From Neisseria dentiae (GTDB taxonomy: Bacteria > Pseudomonadota > Gammaproteobacteria > Burkholderiales > Neisseriaceae): a stretch of DNA of 61,215 nucleotides. Positions 16,649 to 25,294 of this stretch are shown here, in pieces. The stretch is from positions 1-61,215 of the forward strand of contig NZ_JANIKQ010000019.1 in the NCBI RefSeq assembly GCF_024580525.1, in the 5' to 3' direction. How positions within the stretch are numbered: the first letter of the stretch is position 1; every line of letters begins with the position of its first letter. The notes beneath the pieces are model-generated. The model had not been told where the DNA came from. It saw only the letters and a program-made list of their open reading frames with translations, and did no database searches. A program made the translations under genes and the position numbers.

Positions 16649-16870
16649 GGGACTTCAGCAAGCTTCAATGGCAATAAAGAATTCATCGTTCGAGATGCAA
16701 CTTATGCAACTAGTCTTGGTGCTATGGCTGGTGCGTTGACGGGCCCGGTAGGAGTCAAGACTGCGGTTAATACGATTGGGCTATCCACCGCAGGGGGAGT
16801 TGCTCAAGGTGGTTTAGAGCGTATAGATAAACAGCAGGATGGAAACAATTACGACGGTACTGATTATTGA
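16649..16870 (+). pseudogene. Truncated third precursor (C) lacking its leader
   Basis: An open frame of 73 codons without a start, in frame with and directly after the double stop of immunity B. It encodes a Gly/Ala-rich segment (SLGAMAGALTGPVGV) and ends in exactly the decamer DGNNYDGTDY of precursor A. Leader and 5' part are missing, so it is the 3' remains of a precursor gene, or a recombination donor. Confidence 0.6.
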
Positions 16871-16985
16871 ATCCCAGCAACTGTGTTACCGGCGTAAATT
16901 CATTTCAGTTTCTGATGTGGTGCTGCAACTATACGATTAAAACAAAGAAATTGATGAGCAAACCGGTTAACGATAGAAAATAAAA

Positions 16986-17177
16986 ATGGATATACAAAAA
17001 ATGGAGATTCTTTTAGGAGCCGTTTTTTTAGGAAGTTTTTTGATACAGGTTTTTATCGGAAAACTATTGGGATGGGAGCATAAATTTGATCAAGAAAAAT
17101 ACGGCTTCGGCATCAGATGGGTATTTTTTTTCATCTCGGGATTGATAACCGGGCTGGTCAAATTATTTGCCGGATAA
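16986..17177 (+). CDS. Small two-TM protein of the microcin locus (63 aa)
   Basis: Two hydrophobic helices (about 7-27 and 42-62) linked by a charged loop WEHKFDQEKYGFGIRW. The K-Y-G-F motif before the second helix recurs in the next small gene (17215), suggesting a paralogous pair. Not recognised; immunity or accessory role inferred from position. Confidence 0.5.
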   Translation: MDIQKMEILLGAVFLGSFLIQVFIGKLLGWEHKFDQEKYGFGIRWVFFFISGLITGLVKLFAG

Positions 17178-17214
17178 CCGCGTTTGAGATAAATAAAATC
17201 AAAAGGATTTCTTT

Positions 17215-17385
17215 ATGTTATCACACTATATTACGGTTTGTATCAGCCTGTTTTTTGTGTTTTTCTTTTTGATACGGATATTTCAATTAGGCGCGTTATT
17301 TAAAAATAAATATGGCTTCAGCATTCATATTTTGTCGGCGGCAGTTTCCGTTTCCATTACCCTTGCTCTGTATTGGTATTATTAA
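17215..17385 (+). CDS. Small two-TM protein of the microcin locus (56 aa)
   Basis: ATG at 17215, eight bases after AAAGGA. Helices at about 5-25 and 37-55, with NKYGFSI between them, resembling EKYGFGI of the gene just upstream. Not recognised; a likely paralogue and possible immunity protein. Confidence 0.5.
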   Translation: MLSHYITVCISLFFVFFFLIRIFQLGALFKNKYGFSIHILSAAVSVSITLALYWYY

Positions 17386-17555
17386 TCCCGAATTAATATT
17401 TAAATTTAACAGAATATCTGATTTTTCCATAAAAACTTTACGCATAAACTCAGTATTTATGAAATAGCTGCCATCAACGGATGAAATAGCACCCACAGCA
17501 GCAGAAGGTTCTTTAGGCCGTCTGAAAGTTTTTTTATTTTTTCAACACTCAAACC

Positions 17556-18827
17556 ATGTCCCAAACCCCTTTCTTCCGCCCCGAAGTATTGGCTGCCCGT
17601 GAAAACCGTTGGACGGGCAGGATTATTCTCACGCGGCCGTTTTCGTTTGCTTTTTTGACAGGCTGTGCCTGTTTGATTGCGGCAGTGGTGATACTGTTTT
17701 TGATTTTCGGCAGCTATACCGAAAAAACAACGGTGGAAGGCCAGCTTTTACCGGATTCGGGGGTGGTGCGCGTGTATGCTCCGGATTCCGGTGTGATTAC
17801 GGAAAAATTCGTGAACGACGGCGACAAGGTGATGGCCGGCGACAAATTGTTTGCGCTCTCAACATCGCGCTTCGGTGCACAGGGCAATATCCAACAGCGG
17901 CTGGCTTCGGAAGCGGCCTTGAAAAAAACGTTGGCGGAACAAGAATTAGCGCGGCTGAAGCTGATTCACCAAAATGAAAAACGCTCGCTGGAAAGCACGA
18001 TTACCCGCCTGAAGAGCCAACACCGCCATACCGTGCAACGTATTGCCAGCCAAAAAAGCCGGGTGAGGCTGGCGGAAGAAATGTTGGGAAAATACCGTTA
18101 TCTGAATGCGAATGATGCGGTGTCGAAGCAGGAAGTAATGAATATGGAAGCTGAAATGTTGGAGCAAAAATCACAACTGGATGCCTACCGCAGTGAAGAG
18201 GCGGGCTTACTGCAAGAAATTCAGGCGCAGAATCTGACGCTTGAGAGCCTGCCTCAACGCCATCAAACGGAACAAAGCCAGCTTGAACGCTCGATTGCAG
18301 ACATTTCGCAAGAGATACTGGATTTTGAGATGCGCTCGGAACAGATTATCCGCGCAGGCAAATCAGGTTATGCGGCTACACCAAATGTGGAAGTCGGCCA
18401 ACAGGTGGATTCGACCCGGCTGTTGATGAGCATTGTACCGGAACAGACCGAGCTTTATGCCAGCCTTTATGTGCCGAGCAAGGCCGCAGGGTTTGTGAAG
18501 CCCAAGGAAAAAGTGGTGCTGCGTTATCAGGCATACCCGTATCAGAAATTCGGCCATGCGGAGGGGGAAATTGTTTCGGTGGCAAAAACAGCTTTGGGCA
18601 AGCAGGAGCTTTCGGGCTTGGGGTTGATTTTCGCAAATCCCGCCTTGGTTAACGAACCGGCCTATTTGGTGAAAGTGAAGTTGAAAAAGCAGTCGGTAAC
18701 CGCTTATGGAGAGGAAAAGCCGTTACAAATCGGCATGATTTTAGAAGCAGATATTCTTCACGGCAGCAAAAAGCTGTATGAGTGGGTGCTGGATCCGCTT
18801 TATAGTGTTTCAGGAAAATTAAATTGA
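17556..18827 (+). CDS. HlyD/CvaA-type periplasmic adaptor of the bacteriocin exporter
   Basis: A 423-aa membrane fusion protein linking the inner-membrane ABC exporter to a TolC-type channel. Short cytoplasmic N-terminus, one TM helix (about 30-52), a biotinyl-lipoyl-like half (VRVYAPDSGVITEKFVNDGDKV, with a break after residue 20 of that run), a long coiled-coil hairpin (about 100-250), and the returning lipoyl and beta-barrel parts (VEVGQQVDSTRLLMSIVPEQ region onward). The set with a C39-ABC protein at 20047 is the microcin/colicin V export design. A lone DUS precedes the gene. No TolC homologue in the window. Confidence 0.88.
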   Translation: MSQTPFFRPEVLAARENRWTGRIILTRPFSFAFLTGCACLIAAVVILFLIFGSYTEKTTVEGQLLPDSGVVRVYAPDSGVITEKFVNDGDKVMAGDKLFALSTSRFGAQGNIQQRLASEAALKKTLAEQELARLKLIHQNEKRSLESTITRLKSQHRHTVQRIASQKSRVRLAEEMLGKYRYLNANDAVSKQEVMNMEAEMLEQKSQLDAYRSEEAGLLQEIQAQNLTLESLPQRHQTEQSQLERSIADISQEILDFEMRSEQIIRAGKSGYAATPNVEVGQQVDSTRLLMSIVPEQTELYASLYVPSKAAGFVKPKEKVVLRYQAYPYQKFGHAEGEIVSVAKTALGKQELSGLGLIFANPALVNEPAYLVKVKLKKQSVTAYGEEKPLQIGMILEADILHGSKKLYEWVLDPLYSVSGKLN

Positions 18828-18863
18828 TATTTCATTGAAACAGATTGGAAACCAGGAGTAAAA

Positions 18864-19268
18864 ATGAAATTTTTATCAAAAGTGAAAAATTTCGATACAG
18901 CAAAAAAACTCATTCCTATATTTGTTTTTACTGTGTCTGCGCTTCTTGTACGGTTTTTAATCAAGCCTTTCATTTCCGAGGATTATTATCAGATGGTAAG
19001 CATGGCGGTTATTGTGCTGGCAACGCTTCTCTTATCTCCACTTGCTTTAAAGGTTTGTTATGGAAAATCAAACAGAAAAGAAATTTCCCCACTGGTATTG
19101 CCTGTATTGATGAGCTTATTAACTCCCTTATTATCTAATATTTATCTATCGGAATATTTTACCGGTAAAGAATCTTATAAGATTTTTGTTTATTTAATAA
19201 CATTCTTTGTTTTTATTTTTTCATTTTTTTTATGTAACTTTTTCAAAAACCAAAGGAGCAGGAAATGA
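18864..19268 (+). CDS. Four-TM membrane protein of the microcin locus (134 aa)
   Basis: Hydrophobic helices at about 17-34, 42-62, 75-93 and 105-127, basic ends, good RBS (CAGGAG). Not recognised. It overlaps the next GG-peptide remnant by ATGA, mirroring the 15514/15923 pair, so a cognate immunity role is the best guess. Confidence 0.55.
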   Translation: MKFLSKVKNFDTAKKLIPIFVFTVSALLVRFLIKPFISEDYYQMVSMAVIVLATLLLSPLALKVCYGKSNRKEISPLVLPVLMSLLTPLLSNIYLSEYFTGKESYKIFVYLITFFVFIFSFFLCNFFKNQRSRK

Positions 19269-19438
19269 CCGAGCTATCTATTGGCGGTGCTCTTGGTAGC
19301 GAACTTGGTGCAGCCGGTATCCTTGGCGGATCTGCTATAGGACACTATATTGAAACCAGAGACTATAACCAAATGGGCGAGGATTACAAAAATCAAATCG
19401 ATGCGGAAATCAGAAACGGAAATATTCCGGCAGATTAG
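19265..19438 (+). pseudogene. Shortened GG-type precursor (D)
   Basis: 57 codons. It begins MTELSI like the other leaders, then jumps straight to GGALGSELGAAGILGG, as if about eight leader residues were deleted, and ends in a charged tail (EDYKNQIDAEIRNG) without the shared decamer. Good RBS (GGAGCAGGAA). Probably a decayed or reshaped precursor; a functional short peptide cannot be excluded. Confidence 0.45.
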
Positions 19439-19452
19439 ATAAAGGAGGAATG

Positions 19453-19635
19453 ATGAAGAAACTGCCAACCTTCAGGATGTTGGGTTGTTTATCGGGTATG
19501 CTGATTTATTTTTTATTCATCAAGGATGCCGATATTAATTTCAATAAGTTCCTTGCTTTTTTAATCCTTTCCAGCTTAGGAACTTACATTGGAGAAAAGT
19601 TATATAAAGTTTGTGCGGATAAAAATGCCTCTTGA
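19453..19635 (+). CDS. Two-TM small protein, tandem copy 1
   Basis: 60 aa from the second of two adjacent ATGs (19450/19453), after AAAGGAGG. Helices at about 8-24 and 31-47, the motif FIKDADINFNKF between them, and a C-terminal KLYKVCADKN. It matches copy 2 (19754) at 48 of 60 residues. Unknown family; position suggests immunity. Confidence 0.55.
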   Translation: MKKLPTFRMLGCLSGMLIYFLFIKDADINFNKFLAFLILSSLGTYIGEKLYKVCADKNAS

Positions 19636-19679
19636 TTTTTAACCGACACAAGTTTGGATAACAAAAAAGCAACCTGATA

Positions 19680-19709
19680 AAGGCCGTCTGAAGCCTTTCA
19701 GACGGCCTT
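19680..19709 (+). terminator. DUS-pair terminator, first tandem copy
   Basis: Perfect 13-nt arms aaggccgtctgaa and ttcagacggcctt with a 4-nt loop. Confidence 0.7.
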
Positions 19710-19753
19710 CTGTTCATTTTAACCCTGCAAGACAATAAAAAAGGAGTACGAAG

Positions 19754-19936
19754 ATGAAGAAATTAACAATATTCAGGCTCTTGGGGTATTTTTCAGGGGC
19801 ACTGATTTATTTTTTATTCATCAAGGATGCCGATATTAATTTCAATAAGTTCGTTGCTTTTTTAATCCTTGTCTGCTTAGGAGCTTACATTGGAGGAAAG
19901 TTATATAAGGTTTGTGCGGATAAAAACACCTCTTGA
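19754..19936 (+). CDS. Two-TM small protein, tandem copy 2
   Basis: 60 aa, AAAAGGAG ribosome binding site, same architecture as the gene at 19453 (helices about 8-24 and 31-47, FIKDADINFNKF). Differences cluster in the membrane helices (for example positions 5, 6, 9, 12, 13, 16, 34, 40, 41, 44, 48), as if specificity had been diversified. Unknown family; possible immunity protein. Confidence 0.55.
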   Translation: MKKLTIFRLLGYFSGALIYFLFIKDADINFNKFVAFLILVCLGAYIGGKLYKVCADKNTS

Positions 19937-19979
19937 TTTTTAACCGACACAAGTTTGGATAACAAAAAAGCAATCTGAT

Positions 19980-20012
19980 AAAGGCCGTCTGAAAGCCTTT
20001 CAGACGGCCTTT
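19980..20012 (+). terminator. DUS-pair terminator, second tandem copy
   Basis: Perfect 15-nt arms with a 3-nt loop (aaaggccgtctgaaa, gcc, tttcagacggccttt), directly upstream of the exporter gene. Confidence 0.7.
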
Positions 20013-20046
20013 CTGTAATCTCTGTCTGACTAATCGAGCCTGAACA

Positions 20047-22140
20047 ATGGATTATTTAAACCACCTCTCCTTCGGTTTCACCCGAAAACTTCCCGTCGTA
20101 TTGCAAACCGAAATCGCCGAATGCGGCTTGGCCTGTTTGGTTTCTATATTGCGTTATCACGGTTTTTATACCAATTTACGCACGCTGCGGCAGAAATATG
20201 CGCTTTCACTTAAAGGAGCGAATATGGCGGATATTGTGCGCTTCGGTGACGATATGAATTTAACTTCGCGTGCGCTGCGTTTGGAATTGGACGAACTGGG
20301 CAATCTGCGCCTGCCCTGTATCCTGCATTGGGATCTGAATCATTTTGTGGTGTTGAAATCGGTAGCGGCCGAGCATATCGTGGTGATGGATCCGGCAACT
20401 GGCTTGCGCAAAGTGAAGATGACAGAGGTATCGCGCAAATTTACCGGCGTGGCCTTGGAGATATGGCCGAATACGCAGTTTGAGGAAAAGAGCAACGAAC
20501 AACAGATTAAAATTCTATCCATGCTGAAGGGGATTACGGGACTGCGCCGCTCGCTGGTGCAACTGTTACTCTTGGCGGTAGCAATGGAAGTGTTTGCGCT
20601 GGTTTCGCCGTTTTTTATGCAGTGGGTTATCGACCATGTGGTTGTAACTGCCGACCGTAATCTGCTGGTAACGCTGGCTTTGGGCTTCGGCTTGTTAATA
20701 CTGGTGCAGCAGGCGGTGTCTTTGCTTCAGTCTTGGGTAGGAATGTATTTTGCCACAACCTTGAGTATGCAGTGGAAATCGAATATTTTCAAACGCCTGC
20801 TGGATTTGCCGACCGATTATTTCACCAAGCGGCATCTGGGTGATGTGGTGTCCCGTTTCGGTGCGGCAGACAGTATTCAAAATACGCTCACATCAACTTT
20901 TTTCGTGTTGGTTCTCAACAGTTTGATGGCAGTGTTTACGCTTACACTAATGTTGGTGTACAGCCCAAAACTGACTGCGGTCGTGTTGGTTACGCTGTTG
21001 ATTTATATTTTAATTCGTTGGGCTGCTTATTATCCTCTGCGCCGCGCCACGGAAGAAAATATTGTACACGCCGCCAAACAGAGCACTTATTTTATGGAAA
21101 CCATACGCGGCGTACAAACAGTAAAGCAATTCGGCAAAAGCACGCAACGACACGGTACATGGATGGGCTTGTTTGCCGACACGGTCAATACGGGGCTGAC
21201 AGTACAAAAGTTGGGCATTTGGTTTGGCTTCGCCAATACACTGTTGTTTGGTGCCGCCAATATCTTGATTGTGTATTTGGGGGCGCTAGATATTTTGGAC
21301 GGTTTGTTTACCGTAGGCGTATTTATGGCTTTTTTGGCCTATAAAAACCAGTTTGAAAGCCGTATCGGTTCGTTGATTAACCAGTTTGTGCAAGTAAAAA
21401 TGCTGTCGCTGCACGGTGAACGTTTGGCCGATATCGTGTTAACCGAAACGGAAAGCGAACACACACCCGACACCGGTATTCCCAATCTTGAGGGCGACAT
21501 CGAAGTCCGCTTGGAAAACGTGTCGTTTCGCTATGCCGAAAATGAACCTTATGTGCTGCAAAACGTGAATTTAACCGTCAAGCCGGGAGAGTCGCTGGCT
21601 TTGGTTGGCCGGTCAGGTTGCGGCAAGTCAACGCTTTTGGATATTTTATGCGGCAACCTCAAACCTGAATCGGGTAAAGTTTTGATCAACGGCCACGACA
21701 TCTACCGCCTGCCGCCACGCTTTATCCGAAGCTTGAGTGCGGTGGTGCGGCAAAACGATGTTTTGTTTGCCGGATCGATTGCAGACAACATCAGCTTTTT
21801 TGATGAAATGTCCAACCGTGAAGAAATCGAACGGTGTGCCCGTATGGCGATGATACACGATGAAATTTCCGCCATGCCCATGGGTTATGAAACCTTAATC
21901 GGTGATATGGGCAGCGCACTTTCGGGCGGCCAAAAACAACGCATCGTGTTGGCTCGCGCCTTGTATCAAAATCCGAAAATCCTGTTTCTCGACGAAGCCA
22001 CCAGCCATTTGGATATCGCCAATGAAAAAGCAGTCAATGCCTATCTGAAGAATTTACCGCTTACCAAAATCATGGCGGCACACCGGAAAGAAACCGTTGA
22101 ATCGGCCGATAGGGTTTTTGATTTGGCTGCGGCCGCTTGA
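20047..22140 (+). CDS. C39 peptidase-containing ABC bacteriocin exporter (CvaB-like)
   Basis: A 697-aa peptidase-ABC transporter that cleaves GG leaders and exports the mature peptides. The N-terminal C39 peptidase has Q20 and catalytic C26 (QTEIAECGLAC), H99 (LNHFVVL) and D115 (MDPATG), so it should be active. Six TM helices span about 165-440. The ATPase carries Walker A GRSGCGKS (about 521-528), the signature LSGGQKQR (about 625-632) and Walker B ILFLDEA (about 645-651). It matches the leaders of the precursors in this island and the adaptor at 17556. It closes the locus. Confidence 0.93.
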   Translation: MDYLNHLSFGFTRKLPVVLQTEIAECGLACLVSILRYHGFYTNLRTLRQKYALSLKGANMADIVRFGDDMNLTSRALRLELDELGNLRLPCILHWDLNHFVVLKSVAAEHIVVMDPATGLRKVKMTEVSRKFTGVALEIWPNTQFEEKSNEQQIKILSMLKGITGLRRSLVQLLLLAVAMEVFALVSPFFMQWVIDHVVVTADRNLLVTLALGFGLLILVQQAVSLLQSWVGMYFATTLSMQWKSNIFKRLLDLPTDYFTKRHLGDVVSRFGAADSIQNTLTSTFFVLVLNSLMAVFTLTLMLVYSPKLTAVVLVTLLIYILIRWAAYYPLRRATEENIVHAAKQSTYFMETIRGVQTVKQFGKSTQRHGTWMGLFADTVNTGLTVQKLGIWFGFANTLLFGAANILIVYLGALDILDGLFTVGVFMAFLAYKNQFESRIGSLINQFVQVKMLSLHGERLADIVLTETESEHTPDTGIPNLEGDIEVRLENVSFRYAENEPYVLQNVNLTVKPGESLALVGRSGCGKSTLLDILCGNLKPESGKVLINGHDIYRLPPRFIRSLSAVVRQNDVLFAGSIADNISFFDEMSNREEIERCARMAMIHDEISAMPMGYETLIGDMGSALSGGQKQRIVLARALYQNPKILFLDEATSHLDIANEKAVNAYLKNLPLTKIMAAHRKETVESADRVFDLAAAA

Positions 22141-22165
22141 AATATTTGCTGAAATAAAACTCGGC

Positions 22166-22288
22166 TTAATGGACATTGGGGTTGGTTGCGGTGTCGGTGA
22201 TTTCGACAGGTTTCGCATAAACGGAAGCCACTCCCAAAGCAAGGGCAGCAGTAAGGACGAACAGGGTGGAACGAGGTTTGGCAAACAT
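22166..22288 (-). CDS. Tiny exported peptide (40 aa)
   Basis: A signal peptide (MFAKPRSTLFVLTAALALG...) with cleavage predicted after VYA (residue 25), leaving about 15 residues beginning KPVEITD. The start at 22288 has AAAGG six bases upstream; a longer frame to 22351 has no RBS. On the minus strand, convergent with the exporter gene. No family recognised; coding status plausible. Confidence 0.4.
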   Translation of the reverse strand: MFAKPRSTLFVLTAALALGVASVYAKPVEITDTATNPNVH

Positions 22289-22380
22289 GGTCGGCCTTTC
22301 TGGAAAACAGGATGGGAAAAATGAAAATACGGGGCGGCGGATGCCGGCCAAAGAAAGAATTGTTTCAATTTATCACATTT

Positions 22381-22394
22381 TAATTACGTAATTA
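22381..22394 (-). promoter_or_regulatory. Palindromic operator within a predicted promoter
   Basis: The perfect palindrome TAATTACGTAATTA sits inside the 17-bp spacer of a minus-strand promoter (-35 TTGTAA, -10 GATAAA) that points at the 40-aa peptide gene, about 85 bp away. Confidence 0.4.
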
Positions 22395-22578
22395 CAACTA
22401 TTATTATTTAAAGTTCGATATGGGTCTCAAATAAATCTCCGCTAAACCCCCGCCGAGGCCGTCTGAAATTTTGTTCAAAGCCCCAAGCCCAAGTTTGGTA
22501 AAATCTTTTATAATCGCCCGTTTACCGCAACACAACCCGCAGGCCGCCCGAAAGCCTGCGTTTACCGAAAGAACCACT

Positions 22579-23829
<1,251 letters not shown>

Positions 23830-23843
23830 CCAGCCCGTTAATG

Positions 23844-23880
23844 GCAAAGGCCGTCTGAAAAGTTTTCAGACGGCCTTTGC
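23844..23880. terminator. Bidirectional DUS terminator between murA and chaA
   Basis: 18-nt perfect arms (gcaaaggccgtctgaaaa and its complement) between convergent genes. Confidence 0.85.
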
Positions 23881-23904
23881 TTATTACCCGAAGAAGCGGA
23901 GCGT

Positions 23905-24984
23905 TTACGGCACAATCACGGTGAACACATACGCCGCCAAACTCGTGAGCAGCACCACGCCGTAGAGCATATTGGTGCGGCCGTGGTTGAGCGAGAGCAT
24001 CACGGTAAAAACCGAAAGCGCCAAAAGCACCATAGATTTCAAGTCCAAACCCAAAACCATATTGATGTCGAACAGCAGGCACACAATCACCACGGCGGGA
24101 ATGGTCAGGCCGATGCTGGCGAGCGCCGAACCCAAAGCCAAGTTGATGCTGGTTTGCAGGCGGTTGCGGCGGGCGGCCTTGAGCGCGGCCAAACCTTCGG
24201 GCAAGAGCACCACGGCGGCGATAATCACGCCCACCAAGGCTTTGGGCGCGCCCAAGTCGGCCACAATGGCTTCAACGGCAGGCGAGAGCGCTTTGGCCAA
24301 CAGCACCACGATGCCCAGGCAGACAATCAAAAACGCCAAACTGGTGAGTGCCACTTTGGCCGAAGGCGGCTCGGCATGGTGGCTTTGGTCGTCGTCGTCG
24401 GCAAGAAAATAATCGCGGTGGCGTATGGTTTGCACCATGATAAACGAGCTGTAAAGCACTAGTGAGGCAACGGCCACAAATACGAGCTGCGCAGCGTTGT
24501 AGGTGGGGCCTTCGGTGCTGGTGGTGAAATTGGGCAACACCAGCGTGAGCGTGAGAATGGCCACCAGCGTAACCAGCGCGGTGGTGGCCGATTTCTGGCC
24601 GAAAAACTGTTCTCGGTGCTTCAGGCCGCCGATTAGCAGGCAGCCGCCCAAAATACCGTTTAAAATCAGCATAATCGCAGCAAAAACCGTGTCGCGCGCG
24701 AGATAGGCGGCATTGTCGCCGCCGGCCACCATCAGCGACACAATCAGCGCCACTTCGATAACGGTAATCGCCAGCGCCAGAATAATCGTGCCGAAAGGTT
24801 CGCCGACTTTGTGCGCCACCACTTCGGCGTGGTGCACCGCCGAGAGCACGCTGCCGATCAGCAAAACGCCGCCGCCGATTTGCAGCCAGCCGCTGTCTTT
24901 AATGCCGATGAAATAAAGTGCCCAGGCCAAAACGGGGAGCGCGAGCGACCACCAGGGAAGTTGTGTGTGCGGGTGTGAAGCCAT
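23905..24984 (-). CDS. chaA: Calcium/sodium:proton antiporter, ChaA type
   Basis: A 359-aa member of the CaCA superfamily (Ca2+/H+ and Na+/H+ exchange at alkaline pH), inner membrane, about 11 TM helices in two halves. Each half holds the acidic exchange motif: AITVIEVALIVSLM (about 73-86) and VVLLPEGLAALKAARRN (about 255-271). The connecting loop is acidic and His-rich (DDDDQSHHAE, about 196-205). It stands alone between the murA terminator and a repeat-bearing gap. Confidence 0.88.
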   Translation of the reverse strand: MASHPHTQLPWWSLALPVLAWALYFIGIKDSGWLQIGGGVLLIGSVLSAVHHAEVVAHKVGEPFGTIILALAITVIEVALIVSLMVAGGDNAAYLARDTVFAAIMLILNGILGGCLLIGGLKHREQFFGQKSATTALVTLVAILTLTLVLPNFTTSTEGPTYNAAQLVFVAVASLVLYSSFIMVQTIRHRDYFLADDDDQSHHAEPPSAKVALTSLAFLIVCLGIVVLLAKALSPAVEAIVADLGAPKALVGVIIAAVVLLPEGLAALKAARRNRLQTSINLALGSALASIGLTIPAVVIVCLLFDINMVLGLDLKSMVLLALSVFTVMLSLNHGRTNMLYGVVLLTSLAAYVFTVIVP

Positions 24985-25294
24985 AAATAACGGATATCCT
25001 GTAAGGGCGTGTAGCCAGAATGAAAATATGTGGAAAAGCCGCGTATTATAACGGGCAACGGTCTATTTTTCATAAACTTATCAAACAAGCGCCAGGCCGC
25101 CGTTTGCATTTTCCAACGATTTTTCAAACGCCGTGCGGTGCGGCCGTCTGAAACGGCTGACTGCCGCCATACCCGGGTATGGCGATAATCGGATGTTTCA
25201 GACGGCCTAAAAGAATTTTGCAAAGGTTTCAATCTGCCAATCACGGCTGCGCTTATGTTATAAACGTATCTCGTCCGACAACCGCCGCTTTGTT
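24985..25294. other. Divergent intergenic region with REP-like fragment
   Basis: Separates chaA and the BenE gene. It holds an inverted DUS pair (25142-25208) enclosing a short REP-like palindrome (ccatacccgggtatgg, about 25168-25183) and a ttttgcaaaggttt scrap resembling the ends of NIME elements. No gene seen. Confidence 0.55.

Larger units (their letters stand above)
19453..20012 (+). repeat. Tandem duplication of a 301-bp unit
   Basis: Two copies of a small gene plus its 3' flank (ttttaaccgacacaagtttg, then a DUS hairpin), offset by 301 bp (19453 against 19754). The flanks are nearly identical while the genes have diverged at 12 of 60 codons' products. Confidence 0.8.

Noticed and set aside
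22054..22368. 104-aa minus-strand ORF overlapping the exporter end
   Set aside because: Antisense to the C39 exporter C-terminus; the shorter signal-peptide frame (22166-22288) has the only good RBS.
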